From contig CASFJQ010000001.1 in assembly GCA_949295065.1 (NCBI GenBank), forward strand, positions 1-64,000: 64,000 nt of DNA. The letters run 5' to 3'. A program made the position numbers and the translations under genes. This document shows, piece after piece, positions 9,392 to 16,761 of the stretch (the first letter of the stretch is position 1; every line of letters begins with the position of its first letter). The stretch is from an uncultured Parabacteroides sp. (lineage in GTDB: Bacteria; Bacteroidota; Bacteroidia; Bacteroidales; Tannerellaceae). The notes beneath the pieces are model-generated. The model searched no databases. It was not told where the DNA came from and was given only the letters and a program-made list of their open reading frames with translations.

Positions 9392-10468
9392 ATGAATATG
9401 AAACGTATTTATTACATAGCATCTCTTGTTGCAGCTTTGTTTACCTCAATGTCTGTTATGGCACAAGATGATAATTCGTCCCAGCAGAATCGCCGGAGGA
9501 CACCGGTGGCTTCGCGTGGCGAACGTGTAAAGGAAGACAACAATAGCGGTCTTCCTGAACTGACAGTACGTGCTATTGATTTGAATGAACGAATGACCCA
9601 GGATGTATCAAACGCACGTTGGATGCGTGTTATATATCGCCAGATTGATTTGACGAAAGAAGCAAATGCTCCTTTGTATTATCCGACTCAGCCGATGAAC
9701 GGACAGATGAATTTGTTCTCTACCATATTCCAGTTGATTTGCGATGATAAACTTGATGTTTATGAATATCTCGACGGATATGAAGATTTCAGTGATTCCC
9801 GTAAGGTTGTGCTGAAGGATATGCTGGATCGATTCCATATCTTTTATGATGAGGTTCCGGCAAAGGGCGACCAGCCAGCATCTTTCATAGTTAATGAGAG
9901 TGATATTCCTTCAGCTGATGTAAAGTCTTATTATGTGAAAGAAGCCTGGTATTTCGACCAGCAGAATTCCGTATTCGATGTAAAGACTTTGGCTATTTGC
10001 CCTATTCTTACATCAAATGGAGATATAGGTGAGACGACAATGGCAATGTTCTGGGTTCCTTATGAATCCATACGTCCTTATATAAACAACACTTATATCA
10101 TGACATCAAACACAAACAATGTCATGACGTTTACTTATGACGATTATTTCCGTCGTCGTATGTTTGATGGTGAGATAATAAAAACCCAGAATTTGCTGAA
10201 TCAGCCGCTTCAGGCTTATTGCCCGACTCCGGATTCTTTGAAAAAAGAACAGGAAAAGATAGAGAACCAGCTTGTGGCTTTTGAGAAATCTCTTTGGATG
10301 CGGCCGGATACTACAGCTGTAGCTGCAAACAGCAAGGAGGCTAAAAAAGCTGCCAAGAAAGAGAAAGAAGCTGCTGAGAAGAGCAAGGAAAAGGAAACCA
10401 AGGTTAAAACTAAGGCTCCGAAACCTGCCAACACAACTCCGACTCGTTCCGTGCGACGTCGCAGATAA
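9392..10468 (+). CDS. gldN: Type IX secretion ring protein GldN
   Basis: Periplasmic protein that forms the type IX ring with GldK. Signal peptide MNMKRIYYIASLVAALFTSMSVMAQ; a second in-frame ATG two codons on could be the true start. The core matches the family: ARWMRVIYRQIDLTKEANAPL, YPTQPMNGQMNLFSTIFQLI, YDEVP and the C-terminal YDDYFRRRMFDGEI. The last 60 residues form a Lys/Glu-rich tail ending TPTRSVRRRR, a low-complexity extension often seen in PorN-type proteins. It is the last gene of the operon; a strong terminator follows. Confidence 0.95.
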   Translation: MNMKRIYYIASLVAALFTSMSVMAQDDNSSQQNRRRTPVASRGERVKEDNNSGLPELTVRAIDLNERMTQDVSNARWMRVIYRQIDLTKEANAPLYYPTQPMNGQMNLFSTIFQLICDDKLDVYEYLDGYEDFSDSRKVVLKDMLDRFHIFYDEVPAKGDQPASFIVNESDIPSADVKSYYVKEAWYFDQQNSVFDVKTLAICPILTSNGDIGETTMAMFWVPYESIRPYINNTYIMTSNTNNVMTFTYDDYFRRRMFDGEIIKTQNLLNQPLQAYCPTPDSLKKEQEKIENQLVAFEKSLWMRPDTTAVAANSKEAKKAAKKEKEAAEKSKEKETKVKTKAPKPANTTPTRSVRRRR

Positions 10469-10586
10469 TTTCATTTGCCGTTGCAAAAGAACTGAAATAT
10501 ATACGGAAGGAATTATATTTGCTTCCGTATGTAGCTTGACTTCCTTTCGGACGTAATTTGGGATACTTTCGGATATAGTTTCCCTC

Positions 10587-10652
10587 AAAAAAGGTCGGCA
10601 TCTTTTTAGAGAAACACTGTGATGTTTCCGGGAAAAGGTGCCGACCTTTTTT
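10587..10652 (+). terminator. Terminator of the porP-gldKLMN operon
   Basis: AAAAAAGGTCGGCA (10587-10600) pairs with 10639-10652, ending in a T run. An inner small hairpin (GAAACA with TGTTTC, 10611-10628) sits in the loop. The flanking A and T runs make it work on either strand. Confidence 0.85.
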
Positions 10653-10872
10653 GTGACAATATATATCTTTCCATTTTCAATTATTGTTTCTTAAATCTTA
10701 TAATTCATATGTTTTTTACTTTTGCATGTTTCACAATTTTGCTATACCATTGAGAATAAGCCTGATTATGTGATTTAAGGACAATATTTAACATTTAGTG
10801 GATTGATACGATTTCTAAAAAATAAATTATAACGACTGATACGCATGAGCAAAATCAAAACAAGTTTTTTAT

Positions 10873-10903
10873 TTTGCTCTCCACTCGCCTTTCACTATCT
10901 TTG
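10873..10903 (+). promoter_or_regulatory. prfB promoter
   Basis: TTTG at 10873-10876 and TATCTTTG at 10896-10903 are 19 bp apart, an exact fit to the Bacteroides -33/-7 consensus, 41 bp upstream of the prfB start. Confidence 0.7.
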
Positions 10904-10944
10904 TAGCAGATTTTATTTACCAATAATATAATAGAGAAAGAATT

Positions 10945-12070
10945 ATGATTACATCAGACCAACTACACGATGTGTTGGAGCGCGAGCAGGCGCTGAGGGG
11001 GTATCTTTGACATAGATGGTAAGACCATCCAGCTTGAAGAAGAAGAACTTCGTACACATGACCCTGGTTTCTGGGAAGATGCAAAACGTGCTGAAGCACA
11101 GATGAAGAAGGTTAAAGACCTTAAGAAATGGATAGAACTATATAACGAAGTGAAGAGTGCAGCTGAAGAGTTGCAACTTGCTTATGAATATGTAAAAGAA
11201 GGTATAGTTTCTGAAGAGGAAGTTGACCAAAGCTATAGCCACGCTTTGGAATTGGTTGAAAATCTTGAGTTCAGAAATATGCTTCGCGAAGAAGCCGACC
11301 AGATGAGTTGTGTATTAAAAATCAACTCCGGAGCCGGTGGAACAGAAAGCCAGGACTGGGCTTCAATGCTTATGCGTATGTATATGCGCTGGGGCGAAAG
11401 TAATGGATATAAAGTTACTATCGCCAACTTGCAGGAAGGTGATGAGGCGGGTATAAAAACTGTGACTTTCAATATTGAAGGTGATTATGCTTACGGATAT
11501 TTAAAGAGTGAGAACGGTGTTCACCGTCTTGTGCGTGTTTCTCCTTATAATGCCCAGGGAAAGAGAATGACATCGTTTGCTTCTGTTTTCGTAACTCCTC
11601 TTGTTGACGATACAATCGAAGTAAAGATTGACCCGGCTGCAATTTCATGGGATACATTCCGTTCCGGTGGTGCCGGTGGACAGAACGTAAACAAGGTGGA
11701 ATCCGGTGTCCGCTTGCGTTATCAGTTCAAAGATCCTTATACTGGAGAAGAGGAAGAAATCCTTATTGAAAACACTGAAACTCGCGACCAGCCAAAGAAC
11801 CGTGAGAACGCTATGCGCCAGTTGCGCTCAATCTTGTATGACAAAGAATTGAAGCATCGCATGGCTGAGCAGGCTAAAATCGAGGCAGGAAAGAAGAAAA
11901 TCGAATGGGGTTCGCAGATAAGAAGTTATGTGTTTGACGACCGCCGTGTGAAAGACCATCGTACAAACTATCAAACATCTGATGTCAACGGTGTTATGGA
12001 TGGTAAAATTGATGGTTTCATCAAGGCTTATCTGATGGAATTTGCGGCTTCTGATGCTGCTGAAAAGTAG
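10945..12070 (+). CDS. prfB: Peptide chain release factor 2, programmed +1 frameshift
   Basis: Release factor 2 ends translation at UGA and UAA. The gene starts at ATG 10945 and reads MITSDQLHDVLEREQALRGYL up to an in-frame TGA at 11008-11010. The context AGG GGG TAT CTT TGA C is the classic self-regulating frameshift site: a Shine-Dalgarno-like AGGGGG sits three bases before CTT, and slippage to GAC continues the protein as DIDGKTIQLEEEEL in the +1 frame, open to 12070. The joined product has about 374 residues. The tip motif GGAGGQNVNKVESGVRLRYQ contains the catalytic GGQ. When factor 2 is scarce the ribosome pauses at TGA and shifts, raising production. Confidence 0.97.
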
Positions 12071-12149
12071 ATTTTTTGAAATAAATTTGCATAATTCAAT
12101 AATATGTTGTAATATTGCATCCGATTTCAGAGGGCAACCTCTGAATCAC

Positions 12150-12223
12150 GGTCCTATAGCTCAGTTGGTCAGAGCACCTGACTCATAATCAGGGAGTCCT
12201 TGGTTCAAGCCCAAGTGGGACCA
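12150..12223 (+). tRNA. tRNA-Met (CAT anticodon)
   Basis: The acceptor arms 12150-12156 and 12216-12222 pair with one G-T. The D arm contains AGCTCAGTTGGTCAGAGC, the anticodon stem-loop is CCTGACTCATAATCAGG with anticodon CAT, and the T arm carries GGTTCAAGC. The discriminator base is A (12223); CCA is not encoded. A CAT anticodon could also belong to the lysidine-modified isoleucine tRNA, but the gene looks like the elongator Met type. An 8-bp hairpin with a GCAA loop (12126-12145) precedes it and may lie in the leader. The gene stays complete although an element is inserted at its 3' part. Confidence 0.93.
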
Positions 12224-12224
12224 C
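12180..12224 (+). repeat. attL of the integrated element
   Basis: 45 bp identical to 19016-19060, running from the anticodon stem to one base beyond the discriminator base of the tRNA. The identity ends sharply on both sides (12179 T against A; 12225 C against A). Confidence 0.93.
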
Positions 12225-12235
12225 CTCTGAAAATT

Positions 12236-12266
12236 AAGGCTTTACGAGTAATCGTAAAGCCTTTTT
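12236..12266 (+). terminator. tRNA terminator supplied by the element
   Basis: Stem 12236-12247 with 12252-12263 (AAGGCTTTACGA and complement, loop GTAA), followed by T run to 12266. It lies inside the element just after attL and so now ends the tRNA transcript; the chromosome's own terminator was moved to 19070-19098. Confidence 0.8.
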
Positions 12267-12275
12267 AGTTGAGGT

Positions 12276-12299
12276 GTACTAACATTTGTACTAATATTT
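12276..12299. repeat. Left arm-type direct repeats
   Basis: GTACTAACATTT and GTACTAATATTT stand head to tail. Nearly the same pair occurs near the other end (18879-18902). Such paired short repeats close to the att core are what tyrosine integrases use as arm-binding sites. A further shared TGGTAATTA occurs at both ends (about 12338 and 18934). Confidence 0.65.
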
Positions 12300-12343
12300 A
12301 TGCTTTTTAGATGGTTTTGAGCATCTATGGTAATAGATGGTAA

Positions 12344-12796
12344 TTACGGTTTGGATGTTAGGTAACGTTCAAGTTCTGACCGATATACTAGTACCTTCCC
12401 CCTATTGCCCGTGGGTTGATGATATGGGAAAGATGGATTCTCTTTTCTCCATTTTGAGTCTTTGATCCTGCGAGGTAGACCATACTCTTTTATTGCCTCA
12501 TCTAATGATAGAATTTCTTTTTTCGTTGTGATATCTTTTTCTGATGCTTTAGCATTAGTATTTGTTGCGCTCAAATATTCAGAGTTATATACTTCTCGGA
12601 TAGTTTGGGCAATAAGCTCAAAGTCTAGTATGCTTTGCTCTATTATTCTTTTTTTCTCTTTTTCGCTGCACTCTAAGCCTGCAATACCCGCATATATACT
12701 GTATCGTAGTTTCTCTATCGGTATCCTTCCATATAGCTCCATGAATCGATAGTATGACTCAAAAATCTTTATGAGATCATTATTTTGTATGTTCAT
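12344..12796 (-). CDS. Excisionase-like HTH protein
   Basis: The C-terminal 55 residues look like a MerR/excisionase-type winged helix: SLDEAIKEYGLPRRIKD, a basic patch KWRKENPSFPYHQPTGNR, and VYRSELERYLTS. Such proteins bind beside att sites and direct excision, or act as small regulators. The N-terminal half is helical and unfamiliar. I start at the ATG at 12796 (MNIQNNDLIKIFESYY), because a -7 box lies at 12815-12822 and an upstream ATG at 12844 would lie before the transcript start. The stop codon lies next to the left arm repeats, the usual place for xis to act. Excisionase role is inference. Confidence 0.6.
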   Translation of the reverse strand: MNIQNNDLIKIFESYYRFMELYGRIPIEKLRYSIYAGIAGLECSEKEKKRIIEQSILDFELIAQTIREVYNSEYLSATNTNAKASEKDITTKKEILSLDEAIKEYGLPRRIKDSKWRKENPSFPYHQPTGNRGKVLVYRSELERYLTSKP

Positions 12797-12814
12797 AATT
12801 TTTATCGTTTTTCT

Positions 12815-12822
12815 CAAATATA
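12815..12822 (-). promoter_or_regulatory. Candidate promoter of the excisionase-like gene
   Basis: On the minus strand TATATTTG matches TAnnTTTG. A near-match -33 (CTTG) is at 12842-12845, 19 bp upstream. Confidence 0.5.
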
Positions 12823-12845
12823 CAATTTTAGACGAGAAAAGCAAG

Positions 12846-12986
12846 TTTATGGCAAAGAGAATTGTAGATTTAGTAATTATTAATATTTAGAATAAAATAA
12901 GAATCATTATTTGCTTATGCCATAGTTCTTTATGGCAAAAAATCCTTATTGGGAACCCCCCTTGTTATAGGGGGGCTGATAAGGAT
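12846..12986. other. Hairpin-rich non-coding segment after the replication gene
   Basis: Contains TTTATGGCAAA twice (12846-12856, 12929-12939), a 7-bp hairpin TGCCATA/TATGGCA (12918-12937), and a nested structure: outer arms ATCCTTAT (12942-12949) and ATAAGGAT (12979-12986), inner arms CCCCCC (12956-12961) and GGGGGG (12970-12975). It begins right at the stop codon of the initiator-like gene. Candidate terminator, single-strand origin or nick region. Confidence 0.5.
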
Positions 12987-12987
12987 G

Positions 12988-13863
12988 CTAAAAGGCTTCA
13001 AGGAGTGGAAATATCTTTCCTGATTCTCGGAATCGGATTAAGCGATTTGAGAAATGTTGAAAGCATTCGAAAAGGAACTCTCTAATTGTAAATAGATTAT
13101 GAGATAACACTATGTGGTTGGAACTTATATACTCTTTGAGATGATGATGTTTTAGATTTAATTCAACTCGATATAGGGGTTGGTTTAAGTTCCTTTGATG
13201 CCATTGAAAGATGTAGTCCTTGTGGCTACTTTCTTTGATTTCTTTTTGTTTATCGTATGCTTTCATCGAAAAGCCATCTTTGTCGGCTTGCTTAATATAC
13301 ATGGACAAATCCGTATATCGGTCTAAGTTCCCCGTGTGGTAATACCCTATCGTAGGGTGATTATCTTTTCGAGGAAGGACTTTTCCGTTGAGAATGGTCT
13401 CAATGTCTTTATTCCTGATTAGACGTTTGATTGTTTTGGGCGCATTGGTACTGGTGTCAAAGTATATTTCAATCTCTGTTATGTTTCTTACCTCCATCCC
13501 TAAGAGTTCAGAGATGTATTCTCCGTAGATTACGGAACTAACATGTGGGTAGACTTGTTTATACAATGTGTGATTATCGAAGTAGATCCATCCTAGAGTA
13601 GATTTCTCTTCATCGTCGGTGTAGCGATTATATTTCAGGGTGCCAAATGTCTGCCATGTTAATCCATTTCCGTCTGGTGCATCCCATAAAGATAGGATTA
13701 AAAAAGCGTTCTTGAAATGTCCGCTCTCTATCCGTTTTAATTTAATATCTCCTAGGTCAAAATATGTGTCTTCTTTTTCAATATTATGAAGAATTGAATC
13801 CTCTGAGATGTTGTAACATAGTGTTAGCTTGTCTACGCCTATCTCATAGTATGGTCTTATCAT
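12988..13863 (-). CDS. Rolling-circle replication initiator-like protein (Rep_trans / phage CRI type)
   Basis: The 291-residue protein has the layout of rolling-circle initiators. IEIYFD at 131-136 sits where these proteins have their acidic strand, YDKQKE at 203-208 matches the YdKgkE motif, and YRVELNLKHHHLKEY at 231-245 matches the RvElrlk strand that follows. Such enzymes nick one strand through a tyrosine and start replication, or serve as relaxases (MobT/NicK). It starts at ATG 13863, overlapping the stop of the upstream small gene in ATGA, so the two are translationally coupled. The catalytic tyrosine cannot be fixed by eye. Family call is from motif memory and needs a profile search. 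Confidence 0.6.
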   Translation of the reverse strand: MIRPYYEIGVDKLTLCYNISEDSILHNIEKEDTYFDLGDIKLKRIESGHFKNAFLILSLWDAPDGNGLTWQTFGTLKYNRYTDDEEKSTLGWIYFDNHTLYKQVYPHVSSVIYGEYISELLGMEVRNITEIEIYFDTSTNAPKTIKRLIRNKDIETILNGKVLPRKDNHPTIGYYHTGNLDRYTDLSMYIKQADKDGFSMKAYDKQKEIKESSHKDYIFQWHQRNLNQPLYRVELNLKHHHLKEYISSNHIVLSHNLFTIREFLFECFQHFSNRLIRFRESGKIFPLLEAF

Positions 13864-14066
13864 AGCGTTGGAATTTTTGTGTCTGGATTATTTTTATCTT
13901 TATTGTCTTGCATGGTCTCAGGATTTGCTGTTGGTATTGTTGACCAGTACTTTTTCATCGCATCGCTAATCCTCTTGCGCGTCTCTTGACTTTTAGCCCT
14001 ATTCTTCATTGAGCTACTGATTTTTTCTTTTGTAATCGAGCTTAAATTTCTTGTCGTTCTTTTCAT
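13860..14066 (-). CDS. Small basic NUMOD3-like protein coupled to the initiator gene
   Basis: 68 residues, strongly basic in the first 40. The stretch SITKEKISSSMKNRAKSQET followed by RKRISDAMKKYW resembles two NUMOD3 units, a small DNA-binding module usually attached to homing endonucleases. Here it stands alone, with a polar tail. Its TGA overlaps the ATG of the initiator-like gene, so the proteins are probably made together; a DNA-binding accessory in origin recognition is a reasonable guess. Two palindromes lie upstream (14132-14153, 14180-14196). Confidence 0.6.
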   Translation of the reverse strand: MKRTTRNLSSITKEKISSSMKNRAKSQETRKRISDAMKKYWSTIPTANPETMQDNKDKNNPDTKIPTL

Positions 14067-14131
14067 ATTATTATGTTTTTATATATAAATATATGTTAAA
14101 GTAAGAAAAGAAAGTATAGTTTAAGGTTATT

Positions 14132-14196
14132 TTTTATGTTATAAAACATAAAATCTGAACAGCGAACCGTGTTGTATACTTACTATCGGGTAGTAA
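14132..14196. promoter_or_regulatory. Two palindromes upstream of the replication genes
   Basis: TTTTATGTT (14132-14140) and AACATAAAA (14145-14153) form a 9-bp stem with a 4-base loop. TTACTA (14180-14185) and TAGTAA (14191-14196) form a 6-bp stem around loop TCGGG. They lie in the 238-bp gap between the small gene and the XRE gene. Candidates for the replication origin or for operators. Confidence 0.5.
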
Positions 14197-14304
14197 TTAG
14201 TTTGAATATGAGTGCAAGGTTCTGATTAATAGTGCTGTATGTGCTAGGTGAAGGCTCTGCTTCTAGTGCGTAGATGATTACTATGCGTGTCTGAGTATAT
14301 ATTA

Positions 14305-14562
14305 TTAGCCATCTATAGAGATGGTTTTGCCATTATCCTCAAAAGGATGCTCGGGGAAGAAATCCGAAAACGAGCACTTGAATACCTTGGCGAGCTCGTT
14401 GAGGTGATTAACGTTATATTTTGCTCTTCGCTTTGGATTCTCGCAATCTCGAATAAACGATTGACTCACATCTATGTAGTCAGCTAATTCTTGTTGAGAT
14501 AAATTATTACGGATTCTCATCCGTTTGACTGCCTGAATAATATAATCTTCCAAATTTGTCAT
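14305..14562 (-). CDS. XRE-family (Cro/CI-like) regulator of the element
   Basis: 85 residues. A lambda-repressor-type HTH spans residues 10-60: IIQAVKRMRIRNNLSQQEL, then ADYIDVSQSFIRDCEN as helices 2-3, then HLNELAKVFKCSFSDFF. There is no protease or ligand domain, so it is a stand-alone DNA-binding protein. It is divergent from the beta-barrel/lipoprotein pair, and a perfect 16-bp palindrome (14609-14624) lies between them inside their promoter. By position it is the likely repressor of that pair and perhaps of itself. Confidence 0.88.
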   Translation of the reverse strand: MTNLEDYIIQAVKRMRIRNNLSQQELADYIDVSQSFIRDCENPKRRAKYNVNHLNELAKVFKCSFSDFFPEHPFEDNGKTISIDG

Positions 14563-14604
14563 GCCCTGATAATTTGGACAAAGAAAAAATTTCTGTTAAA
14601 ATAC

Positions 14605-14635
14605 TTTGAGCGTACATGTACGCTTTTTAACTTTG
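14605..14635 (+). promoter_or_regulatory. Promoter of the surface-protein pair with embedded operator
   Basis: TTTG (14605-14608) and TAACTTTG (14628-14635) are 19 bp apart, an exact Bacteroides promoter. Between them AGCGTACATGTACGCT (14609-14624) is a perfect 16-bp palindrome filling most of the spacer. A dimeric regulator bound there would block polymerase. Confidence 0.78.
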
Positions 14636-14669
14636 CAAAAGCATTAATTAATAACTAAATTGTAGCATT

Positions 14670-15221
14670 ATGAAAAAATTAGTATTTTTATTTTTAAGTT
14701 TAGTAGTCTGTTGTAATTTGGCTGTTGCTCAAAAAAATGAGAAAGCAATTAGTGTTAATTTGGGGTATGGATCTGGTAGTTTCCACAAATCGTTTAAGGT
14801 AGGAGCTGAATTTAAGTACAACATAACAGACGCTATCCGTATCGCTCCAGGTTTTGACTACTTCTTCAAGTCTGACGGAATTGGGCTTTGGAGTGCTAAC
14901 GTTAATGGGCACTATCTGTTTGACATCAAGAGTGTAGAGGGATTGAAGGTATATCCGTTGTTTGGTTTTACATTGTTGGGCTCAATGGGTGATGGTGTAG
15001 ATATGGGCGATATAGATTACAGTGATCTGCCTGGTTATGACGAGTATATAAATGAGGAAGTTGATGGAGGCGGAAATGCAACAAAATTCGGTTGCAACCT
15101 TGGTGCTGGTATTCAATATCCTATATTAGATAATATAGATCTTGGATTTGAACTTAAGTATCAGTTTGTCAAGGATTTTGATCAATTTGTTTTAGGAATA
15201 AATGCGGCATATAGATTTTAA
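14670..15221 (+). CDS. Outer-membrane beta-barrel protein, element cargo
   Basis: 183 residues with a clear signal peptide (MKKLVFLFLSLVVCCNLAVA, cut before QKNE). The mature part has alternating aromatic/polar strands (SVNLGYGSGSFHKSFKVGAE, RIAPGFDYFFKS, GLKVYPLFGFTLLGSMGDG, NLGAGIQYPILDNIDLGFEL) and ends in a strand with terminal Phe (INAAYRF), as in small outer-membrane beta-barrels of the OmpX/PorT size class. An acidic loop (DGVDMGDIDYSDLPGYDEY) would face outward. First gene of a two-gene unit with the lipoprotein. Role unknown; superinfection exclusion or altered surface is possible but unproven. Confidence 0.85.
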   Translation: MKKLVFLFLSLVVCCNLAVAQKNEKAISVNLGYGSGSFHKSFKVGAEFKYNITDAIRIAPGFDYFFKSDGIGLWSANVNGHYLFDIKSVEGLKVYPLFGFTLLGSMGDGVDMGDIDYSDLPGYDEYINEEVDGGGNATKFGCNLGAGIQYPILDNIDLGFELKYQFVKDFDQFVLGINAAYRF

Positions 15222-15232
15222 GATATACAATT

Positions 15233-15787
15233 ATGAAAAGAGTAGTTAATTTTTTATTCTTATTTTTAGCCCAATTATCTATGCTCCTAATTATGGGATG
15301 TAGTGATGATGATAATATAGACACTAATAACGGAGGCGAAGCGAGTCTCACAATTAACGGAGAGCCCTATTATTCTTCTGTCGTTGGAGACTTTGTCATG
15401 GGTGAATTTATGGGTTCAAATTTCATTGACAATCTTACATCGGATGGATGTTATTATGCTTATGGTGGTTTTACTCCAGCAAACAATCCTGAATTAGACG
15501 GATATAATATTAATATATTTTTTGAGCCTATAGATTTTACAAAGGCTAAAAGTGGAACTCAATTAATGAAATGCGATGAGCCTCTTAATAGATGGTCTGT
15601 TTCCACAATTGAAAACGGAGGAATGCCTCGCTATTACAGAGATCATGTATCTGGGAATATCTATTTCGAAGCATATGATTCTGAGAATAAACTTGTTAAG
15701 CTTCAGTTCAAAAAGGTTACATTCAGTAACGATTCTGGTGAGCAAATTGTAGTAGATGGTATGACATATTTCGACAACAATCTTTAA
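15233..15787 (+). CDS. Predicted surface-exposed lipoprotein, element cargo
   Basis: 184 residues. The leader ends LLIMGC, giving lipidation at Cys23. The next residues SDDDNID resemble the acidic lipoprotein export signal that sends Bacteroidota lipoproteins to the outer surface. The rest is beta-rich (SLTINGEPYYSSVVGDFVMG, GYNINIFFEPIDF, GNIYFEAYDSENKLVKLQF), with no family I recognise. It starts 11 bp after the beta-barrel gene and should share its regulated promoter; the pair may act together at the surface. Confidence 0.82.
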   Translation: MKRVVNFLFLFLAQLSMLLIMGCSDDDNIDTNNGGEASLTINGEPYYSSVVGDFVMGEFMGSNFIDNLTSDGCYYAYGGFTPANNPELDGYNINIFFEPIDFTKAKSGTQLMKCDEPLNRWSVSTIENGGMPRYYRDHVSGNIYFEAYDSENKLVKLQFKKVTFSNDSGEQIVVDGMTYFDNNL

Positions 15788-15802
15788 TAGTTTAATATTT
15801 AG

Positions 15803-15841
15803 AAAAATAGCCACATATATTATGTATATGTGGCTATTTTT
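15803..15841. terminator. Bidirectional terminator between convergent genes
   Basis: 17-bp arms 15803-15819 and 15825-15841 around a 5-base loop, starting with AAAAA and ending with TTTTT, between the lipoprotein gene (plus) and the methyltransferase-like gene (minus). The stem overlaps the last codons of the latter. Confidence 0.88.
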
Positions 15842-16730
15842 TCCTATATACTAAAAAATAACTATGCCACTTGCGAGCGCAATGTTGAACCCTACCACTA
15901 GGGGATAATAGTTTACTTTGGCTCACCAATATAAATTTGTCGATCAAAACAAACCCCGTCTCTATAGCCTTAGCAATAATGTAATCGCTAACCCAATATT
16001 GCCGCCCATTGTGATATATGTCCATTGTCTTAATCACCAATAGTCCCTTATCTTTCAACAATCTATAGGATAGAGCCAACATCTCAGAATTGACATGATA
16101 CAGCTCTTCTATAGTTCTAAACGAGTCAAATCGCTGGCTGATAAGGCTTGATTTAGCTGATTTTTCGTCTTTAACCAGAAATGGTAAATCGAATATTATG
16201 CTTGTGAATGAATTATCAGGTAATTTTTCAGTTTCGGATAATGGCCTCACATTTTCATCTATAGGAAATTTATCGAACTTAAATTTAGGCGACTGTATTT
16301 TTTCCCAAAACACTCCCTTACTATATGTTAGATCACATTCAATCGGCTCATTATTGTTGTATAAACTCATTATACTTAATAAGATCTCATTGGTAGAGTC
16401 TGATACGGATTTAATGATATTGTCAGCCTTAGATAGATCAAAAGCTGAAATTTTTTTCTCGATCTTTTTTGTCTCAATGTTGTTGTTCAGATATTTAGTT
16501 ATCGTATTATATGATAATCCTAGTTTTCGTTGCAGCTCAGGAACTGTAATATTGGGTTGCTTATCTTTCAATTTCTGTATCGCTTTCAGCTTTACAAGTT
16601 TCTCATCATATCGCCTATCTATATTATTGTTTTTGATATATAATCTTATAGTCGCTTCGGAGACATTATTAATCTTGGCATTATCCTTGACACTAAGTGA
16701 TGGATTATATAGGATTTGTCGTTTTTTCAT
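15834..16730 (-). CDS. DNA methyltransferase-like protein with two HTH segments and altered motif IV
   Basis: 298 residues. The N-terminal 90 hold two helix-turn-helix-like segments (about 11-31 and 60-82, the second VPELQRKLGLSYNTITKYL). The C-terminal part resembles small phage/plasmid adenine-methyltransferases: ECDLTYSKGVFW at 131-142, LPDNSFTSIIFDLPF at 170-184, and LLKDKGLLVIKTMD at 224-237. The catalytic motif, normally DPPF/DPPY, reads DLPF (181-184), so activity is uncertain; it may be a DNA-binding regulator derived from a methylase. It lies 31 bp downstream of the serine recombinase gene, likely in the same transcript. Family call from motif memory. Confidence 0.62.
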   Translation of the reverse strand: MKKRQILYNPSLSVKDNAKINNVSEATIRLYIKNNNIDRRYDEKLVKLKAIQKLKDKQPNITVPELQRKLGLSYNTITKYLNNNIETKKIEKKISAFDLSKADNIIKSVSDSTNEILLSIMSLYNNNEPIECDLTYSKGVFWEKIQSPKFKFDKFPIDENVRPLSETEKLPDNSFTSIIFDLPFLVKDEKSAKSSLISQRFDSFRTIEELYHVNSEMLALSYRLLKDKGLLVIKTMDIYHNGRQYWVSDYIIAKAIETGFVLIDKFILVSQSKLLSPSGRVQHCARKWHSYFLVYRKK

Positions 16731-16761
16731 TTTTTTTGTTCAAAATTCGATAAGGTTTATA

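Larger units (their letters stand above)
10469..10944. other. Intergenic region between gldN and prfB
   Basis: No gene seen. It holds a hairpin, 10501-10509 with 10522-10530 (ATACGGAAG and its complement), whose left flank GAAATATATACGG (10494-10506) matches the start of the 20-bp core shared by 3910 and 54411. The gldN terminator and the prfB promoter follow. Confidence 0.6.

Noticed and set aside
10106..10588. 160-residue minus-strand frame over the gldN 3' end
   Set aside because: Antisense of the Lys/Glu-rich gldN tail, giving Leu/Phe runs; no start signals.
11008..11010. Stop codon making prfB a pseudogene
   Set aside because: The TGA lies in the exact known frameshift context and the rest of the gene is intact.
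13860..14066. Discarding the 68-residue frame as noise
   Set aside because: Kept as a gene because of its ATGA overlap with the next gene and its NUMOD3-like pattern.
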